Shown here: positions 43,341 to 51,761 of the stretch, in pieces | Numbering within the stretch: position 1 is the stretch's first letter | How the letters are laid out: each line of letters starts with the position of its first letter | Assembly: GCA_029242715.1 (NCBI GenBank) | Contig: JAQWTL010000012.1 | Coordinates: forward strand, 124,001 to 188,000 | Source: Phycisphaerales bacterium | Lineage (GTDB): Bacteria; Planctomycetota; Phycisphaerae; Phycisphaerales; SM1A02 | Direction: 5' to 3' | Length of the DNA stretch: 64,000 nucleotides | Notes under the pieces: generated by a model | What the model was told of the DNA's origin: nothing | The model's database searches: none | Seen by the model: the letters and a program-made list of their open reading frames with translations, nothing else | Program-made: the position numbers and the translations under genes

Positions 43341-43988
43341 TCAAGAGCTGGCAACGGCTCCCTTGGCAGCGTTGTAGCGTTCAGCCACAGCAGCCCAGTC
43401 AACCACGTTCCAGAATGCCGTGATGTAATCAGGCCTTCGGTTCTGGTAATTGAGGTAGTAGGCGTGCTCCCAGACGTCGAGTCCCATGATTGGGGTGCAT
43501 GTGCAATCACAGCCACAGGCGCCATCCATGAAGGTATTGTCCTGGTTCGGAGTGGAGCAGACACACAGGCCATCGCCACAAACACAGAGCCATGCCCAGC
43601 CTGAACCGAACCGTGTTGCAGCAGCATCCGCAAACTTCTTCTTGAAGTCATCGAAGGATCCGAATGAGGCGTCGATTGCCGCGGCAAGGTCGCCGCTGGG
43701 GTTGCCGCCGCCGTCAGGGCTCAGGATTGACCAGAAGATGCTGTGGTTGCAGTGTCCTCCGCCATTGTTCCTGACGGCGCCACGGATCGCGTCTGGGACG
43801 GAATCCAGCTTGCCCATCAGTTCTTCAATTGTCATAGAGGACAGGTTGTCATGGCCTTCCAGGGCAGCATTCAGTTTGCTGACGTAGCCAGCATGGTGCT
43901 TGTCATGGTGGATTTCCATGGTCTTGGCATCGATGTGCGGTTCCAAGGCATCAAATGCATACGGAAGGTCGGGAAGTGTGTACGTCAT
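43341..43988 (-). CDS. sod: Fe/Mn superoxide dismutase with Cys-rich insertion
   Basis: A 215-residue SOD. ATG 43988 ([10 protein letters not shown]) matches the usual SOD start; the frame is open further upstream. Metal ligands are present: His in E-I-H-H-D-K-H-H, His in [10 protein letters not shown], and Asp/His in L-D-V-W-E-H-A-Y-Y. Gln in T-P-N-Q-D suggests the Mn or cambialistic type. The hairpin preceding the third ligand contains eight Cys: C-V-C, L-C-V-C and A-C-G-C-D-C-T-C. Known SODs have few Cys here. Function: disproportionation of superoxide. The Cys cluster could bind a metal or form disulfides (inferred). Confidence 0.95.
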   Translation of the reverse strand: MTYTLPDLPYAFDALEPHIDAKTMEIHHDKHHAGYVSKLNAALEGHDNLSSMTIEELMGKLDSVPDAIRGAVRNNGGGHCNHSIFWSILSPDGGGNPSGDLAAAIDASFGSFDDFKKKFADAAATRFGSGWAWLCVCGDGLCVCSTPNQDNTFMDGACGCDCTCTPIMGLDVWEHAYYLNYQNRRPDYITAFWNVVDWAAVAERYNAAKGAVASS

Positions 43989-44150
43989 GATCTTTGATTC
44001 TCCTCTTCGCAGCGGGCTCACATTCCTATGGAAACCCGTTCTGCGCGGCTTGTGAGTATAAAGCAGGAAGGTATATTCCTGCGTTGACTCTTGAGGCTTC
44101 GTTCGAGATGATTTCAATGCAGGCTGATCTGCACGACCTGGAGGCTGTAA

Positions 44151-44285
44151 ATGACTGCTGAGACGAACACACCGGCAACCGAGGATGGCGGTTCGGCTGA
44201 ATTCGGATGCTGGAAGTGGATCTTTATCTGCCTGATCATCCTCGCCGTGATTGGCGTCGGATTCCTGGTTTTGGCAGGGGGCTGA
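44151..44285 (+). CDS. 44-residue single-span membrane peptide
   Basis: A short gene with a strong GGAGG ribosome binding site six bases before ATG 44151. The sequence [10 protein letters not shown] is hydrophilic and acidic, then [18 protein letters not shown] is a membrane helix, ending L-A-G-G before TGA. Topology is probably N-terminus in the cytoplasm. It lies divergently from sod with 162 bases between and ends five bases before the convergent carboxylesterase stop. Function unknown. Confidence 0.65.
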   Translation: MTAETNTPATEDGGSAEFGCWKWIFICLIILAVIGVGFLVLAGG

Positions 44286-44290
44286 TCGGC

Positions 44291-44968
44291 TCAGCTTCCA
44301 GCAGCCTTCTTTGACCATTCAGCGAGCCCCTCGACGGCACCTGGCCCGATTCCATGTCCTATGGGTTCTTCGATCCAGCTCAAGTCAGCCGCTGTTGTGG
44401 CATAGAAATCACGCAGGGCATGGCCATGTCCTATCGGTATCAGTTCATCGAGCGTTCCATGAGTCAGGAGCACCGGTAGTCCAGAGGGGACATTCTCATT
44501 TGCGATCTCAGGATTATCAAAAAGGGCTTCAACCAGTCGGCCACTGCAGGCTGCAATTCCTGCCAGCGGCACACGTGCTTGTAAAAGCAGGGCATGGGCC
44601 AGCATGGCTCCCTGACTGAATCCCATGACCATGACACGTGAAGCATCGCACTCGATGTTCTGTGTTGCGTTGGCGATGAAATTCGAGGCAATGTCCACAC
44701 TGTCCTTTGCCCCTTGGAGGTCATACTGGATTTCGCCGCTTGCATCCTGATGAAGGTTGAACCAGGCTCTGCCTCCCGGCATGCCATGGGCAGAGAGATC
44801 GATCGGGGCTTGGGCAGCCAGGACATGCAGCCTGGGGTCCATGACATCAGCCAGGCCGATCAGGTCATGCATATTGGCTCCGAAGCCGTGGAAAAGCACG
44901 AGCAAGGGTGGCGGTGAACCAGTTTCCAGTCGGGGGGGGCGTGAGATGTATTCAAGTGCTTCTGTCAT
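44291..44968 (-). CDS. Phospholipase/carboxylesterase family alpha/beta hydrolase
   Basis: A 225-residue alpha/beta hydrolase of the YpfH/carboxylesterase (Abhydrolase_2) group. Seen: H-G-F-G-A-N oxyanion region near residue 27, nucleophile Ser in V-M-G-F-S-Q-G-A near 117, catalytic Asp in [10 protein letters not shown] near 171, and His in E-P-I-G-H-G-I near 203. These enzymes hydrolyse short acyl esters or lysophospholipids; cytosolic, as no signal peptide is visible. The upstream DUF4870 gene is divergent, with 30 bases between starts, so a promoter must overlap. Confidence 0.93.
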   Translation of the reverse strand: MTEALEYISRPPRLETGSPPPLLVLFHGFGANMHDLIGLADVMDPRLHVLAAQAPIDLSAHGMPGGRAWFNLHQDASGEIQYDLQGAKDSVDIASNFIANATQNIECDASRVMVMGFSQGAMLAHALLLQARVPLAGIAACSGRLVEALFDNPEIANENVPSGLPVLLTHGTLDELIPIGHGHALRDFYATTAADLSWIEEPIGHGIGPGAVEGLAEWSKKAAGS

Positions 44969-44998
44969 GATTCCTCCAGACTATCAGGCTGGTAGTCT

Positions 44999-45460
44999 AT
45001 GAAGATAGAGCAGTCAGATACTGCAGTAGGAGTACGTGCTTTGGTCGAACAGCAGCCCATACCAGAAGATTCCAACGAGCAGTCAGTCGAGAAGATGCCT
45101 CCGCGTCGAGTCATCCATTCGGAGGAACCCGAGACAAACAGCGATCAGCGGATGATTGCGATGTTGGCACATTTGCTCGGCATCGTGTCCGGGCCAATTG
45201 CAGCCCTCGTGATCATGCTGGTCAAGAAGGGCGATGACTGGGTCGAAGGTGAGGCCAGAGAAGCCTTGAACTTCCAGATCACGATATTGCTGATCCAGAT
45301 CTGTGGTGTCATCCTGACGATCGTTCTTGTCGGCATACTTGTTCTGGTTGCGGCTGCGGTGCTTAATGTCATCTTCTGTGTTATTGCCGCTGCAACAGTC
45401 CACTCTGGCAAGTCCTATCGTTACCCATTGGCGATCCGGCTGATCCAGCATTCAGTTTGA
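44999..45460 (+). CDS. DUF4870 (Tic20-like) membrane protein
   Basis: A 153-residue protein with a hydrophilic N-terminus of ~50 residues, then about three helices. The pattern M-I-A-M-L-A-H-L-L-G-I-V-S-G-P, followed by E-A-R-E-A-L-N-F-Q-I and a later A-A-A-V-L-N-V-I-F-C-V, is typical of DUF4870. Function in bacteria is not established. An internal ATG at 45095 could be the start, but no ribosome binding site favours either. Confidence 0.85.
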   Translation: MKIEQSDTAVGVRALVEQQPIPEDSNEQSVEKMPPRRVIHSEEPETNSDQRMIAMLAHLLGIVSGPIAALVIMLVKKGDDWVEGEAREALNFQITILLIQICGVILTIVLVGILVLVAAAVLNVIFCVIAAATVHSGKSYRYPLAIRLIQHSV

Positions 45461-45531
45461 TCAGTAGAGGCAGCCTGCTTGCTGTCCTGCCGTGATCTTG
45501 ATGTTCATATGATTTGGCAAGGAGAAGGCTG

Positions 45532-46626
45532 ATGCATACCGTCTTTGCTTCTGCATGCCGATATACACAAGGCCATGGTGCGACTGCTTCGCTCGCATCG
45601 GAAATGCGTTTCCTCGGACTCGAGGGATCTGTGGCAATTCTCTCGGGGCCTACGGTGCGCGGGCTGCTTTCCGAGTGCTGGGAACAGGTTCTTGGCGAAG
45701 CAGACATTGGTCACTTTCTTGTTCCGTTCAATGGGGAATGTTCAAGAGCAGCCATCGCAGCGGCCAAGGAGACGATCAGGGAGCAAGGTGCTTCCGTCGT
45801 CCTGGGGGCTGGTGGGGGAAAGGTACTGGACACTGCCAGGGCGGCTGCAGCATCGCTGCAACTGCCATTCATTTGCTGTCCGACTGTGGCTTCCACTGAT
45901 TCACCATGCAGCGCGTTGTCAGTCATCTACTCCGAAGATGGCGTCTATGAGGATTTTGATTCCTTTGGTCGAAATCCCGATCTCGTTCTTGTTGACACCG
46001 AAGTCATTGTTGGCGGACCTGTTCGTTACTTCATTGCAGGAATGGGCGATGCGTTATCAACCGTCTTTGAGGCTCGTGCATGCATCAAATCCGGGCACTC
46101 AAATCTGAGAGGTGGATTGGCGACCATTGCGGCATCTGAAATTGGAGAGGCGTGCTACAGGACCATAATGGGCTGTGGCCGCGAGGCGCTTGCGGACATG
46201 CGACGGCAGCAGGCGACTCCTGCGTTCGAGCGTGTCGTCGAGGCCAATACGCTTCTCTCTGGAATCGGATTTGAATCAGGAGGACTTGCGGCGGCGCATG
46301 GATTGCACAACGCCATGACTGCGGCTGAGGGAACCCATCCCTTTCTCCATGGCGAGAAGGTTGCATTCGGGGTCATGGTCCACCTTGCGATAGAGAAGCA
46401 GCCTGTTGAGCTGGTCGAGCAAGCCATGGGATTCTGTCGGGATGTCGGGCTTCCGGTCACGCTCGAGAGCATCGGGTTGTCATCAGACGACACAGCCACC
46501 CTTCGGACGATCTCAGAGTTGGCAGTTCAGCCGGGCGGTCTCATTCACAATGAGCCATTTGATGTTTCAGCGGAAGCGGTGTTTCAAGCGATGCTTGAGG
46601 CTGATCGCCGAGGTCGTGGCATGTGA
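45532..46626 (+). CDS. gldA: Glycerol dehydrogenase-like (GldA family) NAD-dependent alcohol dehydrogenase
   Basis: A 364-residue family III iron/zinc-type alcohol dehydrogenase. AAGGAG at 45519-45524 supports ATG 45532; the TTG-started frame from 45514 would overlap that site. Seen: V-L-G-A-G-G-G-K-V-L-D-T-A (NAD-binding, residues ~88-100), P-T-V-A-S-T-D-S-P-C-S-A-L-S-V-I-Y (115-131), metal ligand Asp in G-M-G-D-A-L near 168, and the two His ligands in A-A-H-G-L-H-N-A-M and F-L-H-G-E-K-V-A-F-G near 250 and 270. It oxidises glycerol to dihydroxyacetone or acts on similar diols. It is convergent with the DMT transporter, with a three-base gap. Confidence 0.92.
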   Translation: MHTVFASACRYTQGHGATASLASEMRFLGLEGSVAILSGPTVRGLLSECWEQVLGEADIGHFLVPFNGECSRAAIAAAKETIREQGASVVLGAGGGKVLDTARAAAASLQLPFICCPTVASTDSPCSALSVIYSEDGVYEDFDSFGRNPDLVLVDTEVIVGGPVRYFIAGMGDALSTVFEARACIKSGHSNLRGGLATIAASEIGEACYRTIMGCGREALADMRRQQATPAFERVVEANTLLSGIGFESGGLAAAHGLHNAMTAAEGTHPFLHGEKVAFGVMVHLAIEKQPVELVEQAMGFCRDVGLPVTLESIGLSSDDTATLRTISELAVQPGGLIHNEPFDVSAEAVFQAMLEADRRGRGM

Positions 46627-46629
46627 TTG

Positions 46630-47559
46630 TCAGCGACCACTTCCAAGCCTTGCAAGCCCAATACCTAGAAGCACGATGAATCCCGCAAGGATTTGCAAGG
46701 AGTTGAGTTCCTCGCCGAGTATCAGCCAGCCCCAGCAGGCTGCGCCAACTGGCTGAAGAAGCAGCGTCACGGCGGCCAGGCTCGCGGGTAGTGACGCCAG
46801 TGAGAAGATGATCAGTCCTTGCCCGATGCAGTGGGGGACAATGGCCAGCAGCAGCAGGTAGATCCATGCCTCAGATTCATCTGGTAGAAAAGCTTCGCCA
46901 CTGATGATGGTGCTTATGAAGAGCACGATCATGCCTCCACCAGTTGCATAAACAATCACACTCAAAGCGTCCCATTGCCTGCGCACGCGTTTTACGGAAA
47001 GCAGGTAGCTGGCGTACCAGAAGGCCGTCAGGATCGCCAAGATGTCTCCTGCCATCGGCGAGCGTCCTTCTTCCGGGTGAGGGCCGGTGAGTAGAAGAAG
47101 GACAACGCCTCCGAGCGCCATGGCGGCGCCGATTGGAAACTGCCATTGCAGATGTTCTTTGAGGACGAGCCATCCGACGAATCCAACGAGAACGACTTCC
47201 AGGTTGGCGAGCAAAGTGGCATTGGCAGCAGTGGTCAATGGAAATGAAAGATGCCAGGTGAGCAGATCAAATCCAAAGAGGATTCCCGGAAGAAGCAGCC
47301 ATGCAAGGGACATGCTTTTTTTGCTGGCGATTTGTTTGTTTCGTGATCTGGTGATCAGCCAGGCGGTCAGAAGAATCGGAAAAGCCAGAGTGAGCCGCCA
47401 GAAGGCAGTGGCAATCGGCCCGATGCTTGAGGCGTCCATTGCCAATTTGGGCAGAATGGCTGCAAAGGCAACAGCGAGGGCTCCTAGAACCAAGGCTCCT
47501 AATGCAAGGCGGGCCTTGGCTGGATTCTGCTCGGTAATCTTTGGCGTTTCTGTGCCCAT
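46630..47559 (-). CDS. EamA/DMT superfamily transporter
   Basis: A 309-residue inner-membrane protein with ten hydrophobic helices in two EamA repeats (~residues 20-150 and 165-305). The first repeat has A-F-W-R-L-T-L-A-F-P, the second F-W-Y-A-S-Y-L-L-S-V-K. The short internal spacing Q-P-V-G-A-A-C-W-G-W-L-I-L-G-E is family-typical for the last helices. Family members export amino acids, nucleotide sugars or other metabolites; substrate is unknown here. It stands alone on its strand. Confidence 0.9.
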   Translation of the reverse strand: MGTETPKITEQNPAKARLALGALVLGALAVAFAAILPKLAMDASSIGPIATAFWRLTLAFPILLTAWLITRSRNKQIASKKSMSLAWLLLPGILFGFDLLTWHLSFPLTTAANATLLANLEVVLVGFVGWLVLKEHLQWQFPIGAAMALGGVVLLLLTGPHPEEGRSPMAGDILAILTAFWYASYLLSVKRVRRQWDALSVIVYATGGGMIVLFISTIISGEAFLPDESEAWIYLLLLAIVPHCIGQGLIIFSLASLPASLAAVTLLLQPVGAACWGWLILGEELNSLQILAGFIVLLGIGLARLGSGR

Positions 47560-47636
47560 GCGCGGATTTGTAGCAGGTCAGGCTGATTTACGCTTGCTAA
47601 ACTACTCGGGAATACCACATGGATGGAGGAACTCCC

Positions 47637-47906
47637 ATGAAATGCTCACTAGTTCTTGGCGGCCTGCTTCTCTTTGCTGCCGGTTGCAACAATGCTCAGG
47701 TTGGTGCTGGCGCAGGTGCTGGAATTGGTGCCTTGGCAGGCCAGGCGATTGGTCGGAACACAAGTTCAACACTGATCGGTGCTGGTGCAGGTGCTGCAGC
47801 TGGTTACGTGGTTGGTAATGAGATGGACAAGCAGAAGGCCGAGCAAGACCGCCAGCGTATGCAGCGTGAGATAGACGACAACCGCTATCGCTCGAACGAA
47901 GAGTGA
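47637..47906 (+). CDS. Glycine-zipper lipoprotein
   Basis: An 89-residue lipoprotein. GGAGG lies eight bases before ATG 47637. The signal peptide ends in L-F-A-A-G-C, a good lipobox. The mature part G-A-G-A-G-A-G-I-G-A-L-A-G-Q-A-I-G and G-A-G-A-G-A-A-A-G-Y-V-V-G forms a glycine-zipper 2TM-like hairpin, followed by a charged helix. Such proteins resemble the OmpA-like/SlyB group in the outer membrane; function unproven. Confidence 0.82.
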   Translation: MKCSLVLGGLLLFAAGCNNAQVGAGAGAGIGALAGQAIGRNTSSTLIGAGAGAAAGYVVGNEMDKQKAEQDRQRMQREIDDNRYRSNEE

Positions 47907-47971
47907 TCCTTGTAAAACCGGTACGTTCTGGCCGGCCACCAGGGGTCGCTTGACGAGTCCGGAGAAGTCAT

Positions 47972-49798
47972 TTGAAGATACAGCCAGCAGGCATCACCCG
48001 TGTGATGATGCGAGAGCCTCGCATTTATGCGGTGGCGATTGGTGCAATGGTTGTCTCATCATTGTTTCTGTATCTGATGCCGCTTGTGCCCCAGGTCATC
48101 ATCGATGGTGTCCTGCTCCCCTCTGAAGGTGGGCCGACCGAATTTGAAGACTTTCTGCTCTCCTTGATGGGAGGAGTTGATTTTCTGCGTGGCAATCTCT
48201 GGTGGCCAGCGGTGCTCATTCTTTTGCTGAGTGCTGCTGCGGGGCTCTTTGCCTACTTCAGAGGCGTGTACGCGGCAAAGGCAACTGAACGAATCATCCA
48301 GCGGATGCGCAACGATCTTTACCGTCGACTCCAACGGGTGCCGTTGAATTTCATCGATCGGTCGGAAACTGGAGACCTGATTCAGCGATGCACATCTGAT
48401 GTGGACACGGTTCGGATTTTCCTGTCCGCGCAGGTTGTAGAAATGGGCAGAGCAGTTGCCATGCTGATCGTACCGCTGCCCATCATGCTTCTTGTGAGTC
48501 CACTGATGACTCTTGCATCGGTTGTTCTCCTGCCTTTTATCGTGTTGTTTGCAGTCTTCTACTTCAAACGGATTCGATCGACCTTCCTTCGTGTTGATGA
48601 GGCAGAAGCGGATCTGACCAGCAAGATCCAGGAAAATGTCATGGGTATCAGGGTCGTCCGGGCTTTTGCGCAGCAGGCGCAGGAGACAGGATCCTTTGAT
48701 CATCGCAATGCCACCCATCGTGATCTGGATAACAAGCTCTATCGGGTCCTTGCATGGTTCTGGTCAACGTCCGACTTGATGTGCATGGCGCAGAAACTCA
48801 TTGTTCTTGGAGTTGGCCTCTGGCTGCTCTTCACAAGTCAACTGGAGGCGGGAGCTTTCTTCTTCTTCCTGACGGCTGTTGGCATGTTTGTCTGGCCAAT
48901 TCGACAGATGGGTCGCATCCTTGCAGAACTCGGCAAGGCGCAGGTCGCATTGGGGAGAATTCAGTATGTCCTCGGTCAGTCCGAAGAAACGGATGGCGAA
49001 TCCGGACTGGTCCTGGATGCAGCTTCGCTTTCCGGTTCAATCGTATTTCGAAATGTCACATTCTCGCATGCGGAATCAGCGCCCGTTCTTCTGGATGTCA
49101 GCTTTGAGATACCAGGAGGTTCAACAATTGCATTGGTCGGTCCCAGTGGTTGCGGGAAATCGACAATCATCAATCTGTTGATGCGTTTTTACCAGCCTGA
49201 TGAGGGCAAGATTCATCTGGATGGTATTGATTTGAGTTCCATTGATCGCACGTCACTTCGATCGAACCTGAGTGTCGTCCTGCAGGAGCCATTTCTGTAC
49301 TCCCGTAGCCTGCTCGATAATCTTGCCATGGGGCGTTCGAGTGCAGGAGAGGTTGAAATCGTTGAAGCAGCGTCTATTGCTGCGATACATGACTCCATCA
49401 TGGGATTCGATGATGGATATTCGACAGTAGTTGGCGAGCGTGGCATGACGTTGTCAGGTGGGCAGCGGCAGCGAATGTCGATAGCACGGGCGTTATTGCG
49501 AGATCCGGCGGTTCTGGTTCTGGACGACGCTTTGAGCGCGGTAGACACGAATACGGAGCGTGCGATCCTTTCAGCGCTTCAGCAACGTCACCATCGGCAT
49601 ACCACCATCATTGTGGCGCATCGTCTTACTACGGTGATGCAAGCCGATGAAATCTTCGTACTGGACAAGGGTCGCATCATCGACAGGGGTTCACATCATG
49701 AACTGCTGAAACGAGAAGGTTTATATCAACGGCTTTGGGAGATCCAGCATGAAGGCATGGATGCCATTACGGAGCTTGGCGGGGGGGACTTGTCATGA
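47972..49798 (+). CDS. ABC exporter half-transporter, degenerate Walker B subunit
   Basis: A 608-residue fused permease-ATPase. GGAG at 47961-47964 supports TTG 47972; ATG 48005 is an alternative. Six helices (residues ~20-310) carry the exporter fold. The ATPase domain has Walker A G-P-S-G-C-G-K-S-T near 390, Q-loop V-V-L-Q-E-P, signature L-S-G-G-Q-R-Q-R near 495, Walker B L-V-L-D-D-A-L-S-A-V-D near 515 (Asp in place of the catalytic Glu), and H-loop V-A-H-R-L near 550. The E-to-D change marks this as the non-hydrolysing site of a heterodimeric exporter. It overlaps the next gene by four bases (ATGA). Confidence 0.92.
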   Translation: MKIQPAGITRVMMREPRIYAVAIGAMVVSSLFLYLMPLVPQVIIDGVLLPSEGGPTEFEDFLLSLMGGVDFLRGNLWWPAVLILLLSAAAGLFAYFRGVYAAKATERIIQRMRNDLYRRLQRVPLNFIDRSETGDLIQRCTSDVDTVRIFLSAQVVEMGRAVAMLIVPLPIMLLVSPLMTLASVVLLPFIVLFAVFYFKRIRSTFLRVDEAEADLTSKIQENVMGIRVVRAFAQQAQETGSFDHRNATHRDLDNKLYRVLAWFWSTSDLMCMAQKLIVLGVGLWLLFTSQLEAGAFFFFLTAVGMFVWPIRQMGRILAELGKAQVALGRIQYVLGQSEETDGESGLVLDAASLSGSIVFRNVTFSHAESAPVLLDVSFEIPGGSTIALVGPSGCGKSTIINLLMRFYQPDEGKIHLDGIDLSSIDRTSLRSNLSVVLQEPFLYSRSLLDNLAMGRSSAGEVEIVEAASIAAIHDSIMGFDDGYSTVVGERGMTLSGGQRQRMSIARALLRDPAVLVLDDALSAVDTNTERAILSALQQRHHRHTTIIVAHRLTTVMQADEIFVLDKGRIIDRGSHHELLKREGLYQRLWEIQHEGMDAITELGGGDLS

Positions 49799-51615
49799 CC
49801 CAGATGAGCCCTCATGTGGAGGATGTTCTAGGGACTGTTGATCGGGGCCTTTGGCGACGTGTTGCTCGCCATGGTTCTCGATACAGGAAGTTTGGGCTGT
49901 CAATGATGATCGGCGGCATCTTGATCGCCATTGTCGAAAGTCTCCTGCCACTGATGTCAGGTCTGCTGATCGATGCGGCGATAGACAAGAACGTCGTTCA
50001 GATCACCTGGTATTCAGTCGTTTATGCAGTGCTTTCAATTGGATTCTGCATACTTGTCTGGTGCTTCATCATCGCGGCAGGCAGGCTGGCAACTGGCATG
50101 GCTCACGACATGCGACGAGCGTCTTTCGTTCGGCTCCAGGAACTCGAGTTCGCGTATTTCGACAAGCAGCCGGCGGGCTGGATCGTGTCCCGCCTTACTT
50201 CTGATTGCCGAAAGGTCGCTTCGCTCATGCCGTGGTTCCTGCTGGATCTTTGCTGGGGAGCGACGTTCCTCCTGTTTTCAAGCATCGCCATGCTGGCCAT
50301 TGACTGGGTGCTTGGGCTATGTGTCATGGCTGTTGTTCCACTGCTGGTCGTGGTCACGATCTTCTTCGAAAGAAGACTGCTGAAAAGTTCCAGGTTGATG
50401 AGAAAGACCAACTCTGAATTGACAGCGGTCTATAACGAGGGCATCACGGGTGTGCGGACGACCAAGTCGTTGACACGTGAGTGTGAGAACATCGAGGAGT
50501 TCGAGTCTGTTTCGCAGTCCATGCGTGACTACTCCATGTTGAATGCCGTCCAGACTTCGATATTCGTTCCAATCGTTACCAGTGTCGGGGGTATTGGTGT
50601 CGGCATAGCGCTCTCTGTAGGTGGTCTTCAAATCGAAGAGGGCTATGGCCTCACGATCGGAATGCTGATTGCCTTCATGCAATATGCGGTTTTGTTTGCA
50701 ATGCCTGTTCGAGAGCTTGCTGCCAGGCTCTCTGACCTGAAGGGGGCTCAGGCAGCAGCGGAGCGCATCGAGGGGTTGCTGGAACGGGAACCTGAGATTC
50801 ATGATTCAGAGGAGGTCCGGCATCGTATAGAGGTAGCAGCGGCCGGGAATCAATCTGGAGTTGCAGATGATGGGGGAGATCCCAGAATCAAAACAATCGA
50901 TTTCAAGGATGTCTCCTTCTGGTACAAGCCCGCAGAACCTGTTCTGAATCACTTCGATCTTTCCATTACGCCTGGCGAGACAATTGCGCTTGTCGGGCCG
51001 ACGGGGGGAGGCAAGACCACAATTGCATCCCTGCTTTGCAGGTTCTATGAACCATGTGAAGGTGGCATTTACCTCAATGGTGTCGAATACAGAAAGCGGA
51101 GTCTGCACTGGCTCCAATCAAGCCTTGGCATCGTGCTTCAGGAGCCCCATCTGTTCTCGGGCACGGTCGCAAGCAATATTGCCTACTCATCTCCCGCTGC
51201 GTCACAAGAGAAGATTGAAGAGGCCGCTCGAACTGTCGAGGCTCATGACTTCATCATGCAGTTGAAGGATGGTTATGGCACGGAGGTTGGTGAAGGCGGA
51301 GGAAGGTTGTCCGTGGGGCAGCGGCAGTTGATTGCCCTGGCCCGCGCGATCATTGCTGATCCGCAGGTCTTTGTAATGGACGAAGCGACATCGTCAGTTG
51401 ATACGGAGACCGAGCACCACATCCAGCGGGGGATTGAGGCGGTGCTTTCTCAGCGAATTGCCGTCGTCATTGCCCACAGGCTTTCAACGGTCCGATCTGC
51501 AGACAGAATCCTCGTGATCGAGGGGGGCCGAATTGTCGAGCAGGGCAGCCACAAGGCCCTTCTTGAGGCAGGAGGGGCCTATATGGCTCTTTACCGCCAA
51601 CATTTTGCCGGGTGA
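49795..51615 (+). CDS. ABC exporter half-transporter, catalytic subunit
   Basis: A 606-residue fused permease-ATPase, translationally coupled to the preceding gene. Six helices precede the ATPase domain: Walker A G-P-T-G-G-G-K-T-T near 400, signature L-S-V-G-Q-R-Q-L near 505 (non-canonical G-to-V), Walker B F-V-M-D-E-A-T-S-S-V-D near 525 with catalytic Glu intact, and H-loop I-A-H-R-L-S near 560. The pairing of a degenerate Walker B in the partner with a non-canonical signature here is exactly what heterodimeric exporters of the BmrCD/TM287-288 type show. Likely multidrug or lipid export; substrate unknown. Confidence 0.93.
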   Translation: MTQMSPHVEDVLGTVDRGLWRRVARHGSRYRKFGLSMMIGGILIAIVESLLPLMSGLLIDAAIDKNVVQITWYSVVYAVLSIGFCILVWCFIIAAGRLATGMAHDMRRASFVRLQELEFAYFDKQPAGWIVSRLTSDCRKVASLMPWFLLDLCWGATFLLFSSIAMLAIDWVLGLCVMAVVPLLVVVTIFFERRLLKSSRLMRKTNSELTAVYNEGITGVRTTKSLTRECENIEEFESVSQSMRDYSMLNAVQTSIFVPIVTSVGGIGVGIALSVGGLQIEEGYGLTIGMLIAFMQYAVLFAMPVRELAARLSDLKGAQAAAERIEGLLEREPEIHDSEEVRHRIEVAAAGNQSGVADDGGDPRIKTIDFKDVSFWYKPAEPVLNHFDLSITPGETIALVGPTGGGKTTIASLLCRFYEPCEGGIYLNGVEYRKRSLHWLQSSLGIVLQEPHLFSGTVASNIAYSSPAASQEKIEEAARTVEAHDFIMQLKDGYGTEVGEGGGRLSVGQRQLIALARAIIADPQVFVMDEATSSVDTETEHHIQRGIEAVLSQRIAVVIAHRLSTVRSADRILVIEGGRIVEQGSHKALLEAGGAYMALYRQHFAG

Positions 51616-51761
51616 GCGGCCATTTCATACCTCATGCCTGATCTGGAGCTGGAACGAGCCGCTGGCGCTGTATCTTGAAGGGCGATGGCTTTCAGGCCAT
51701 GCTGTCCACTCGCATTCAAGAGATCGCCCATGATTGGCGAATTCAAGAGGAGTTAGAAAAC

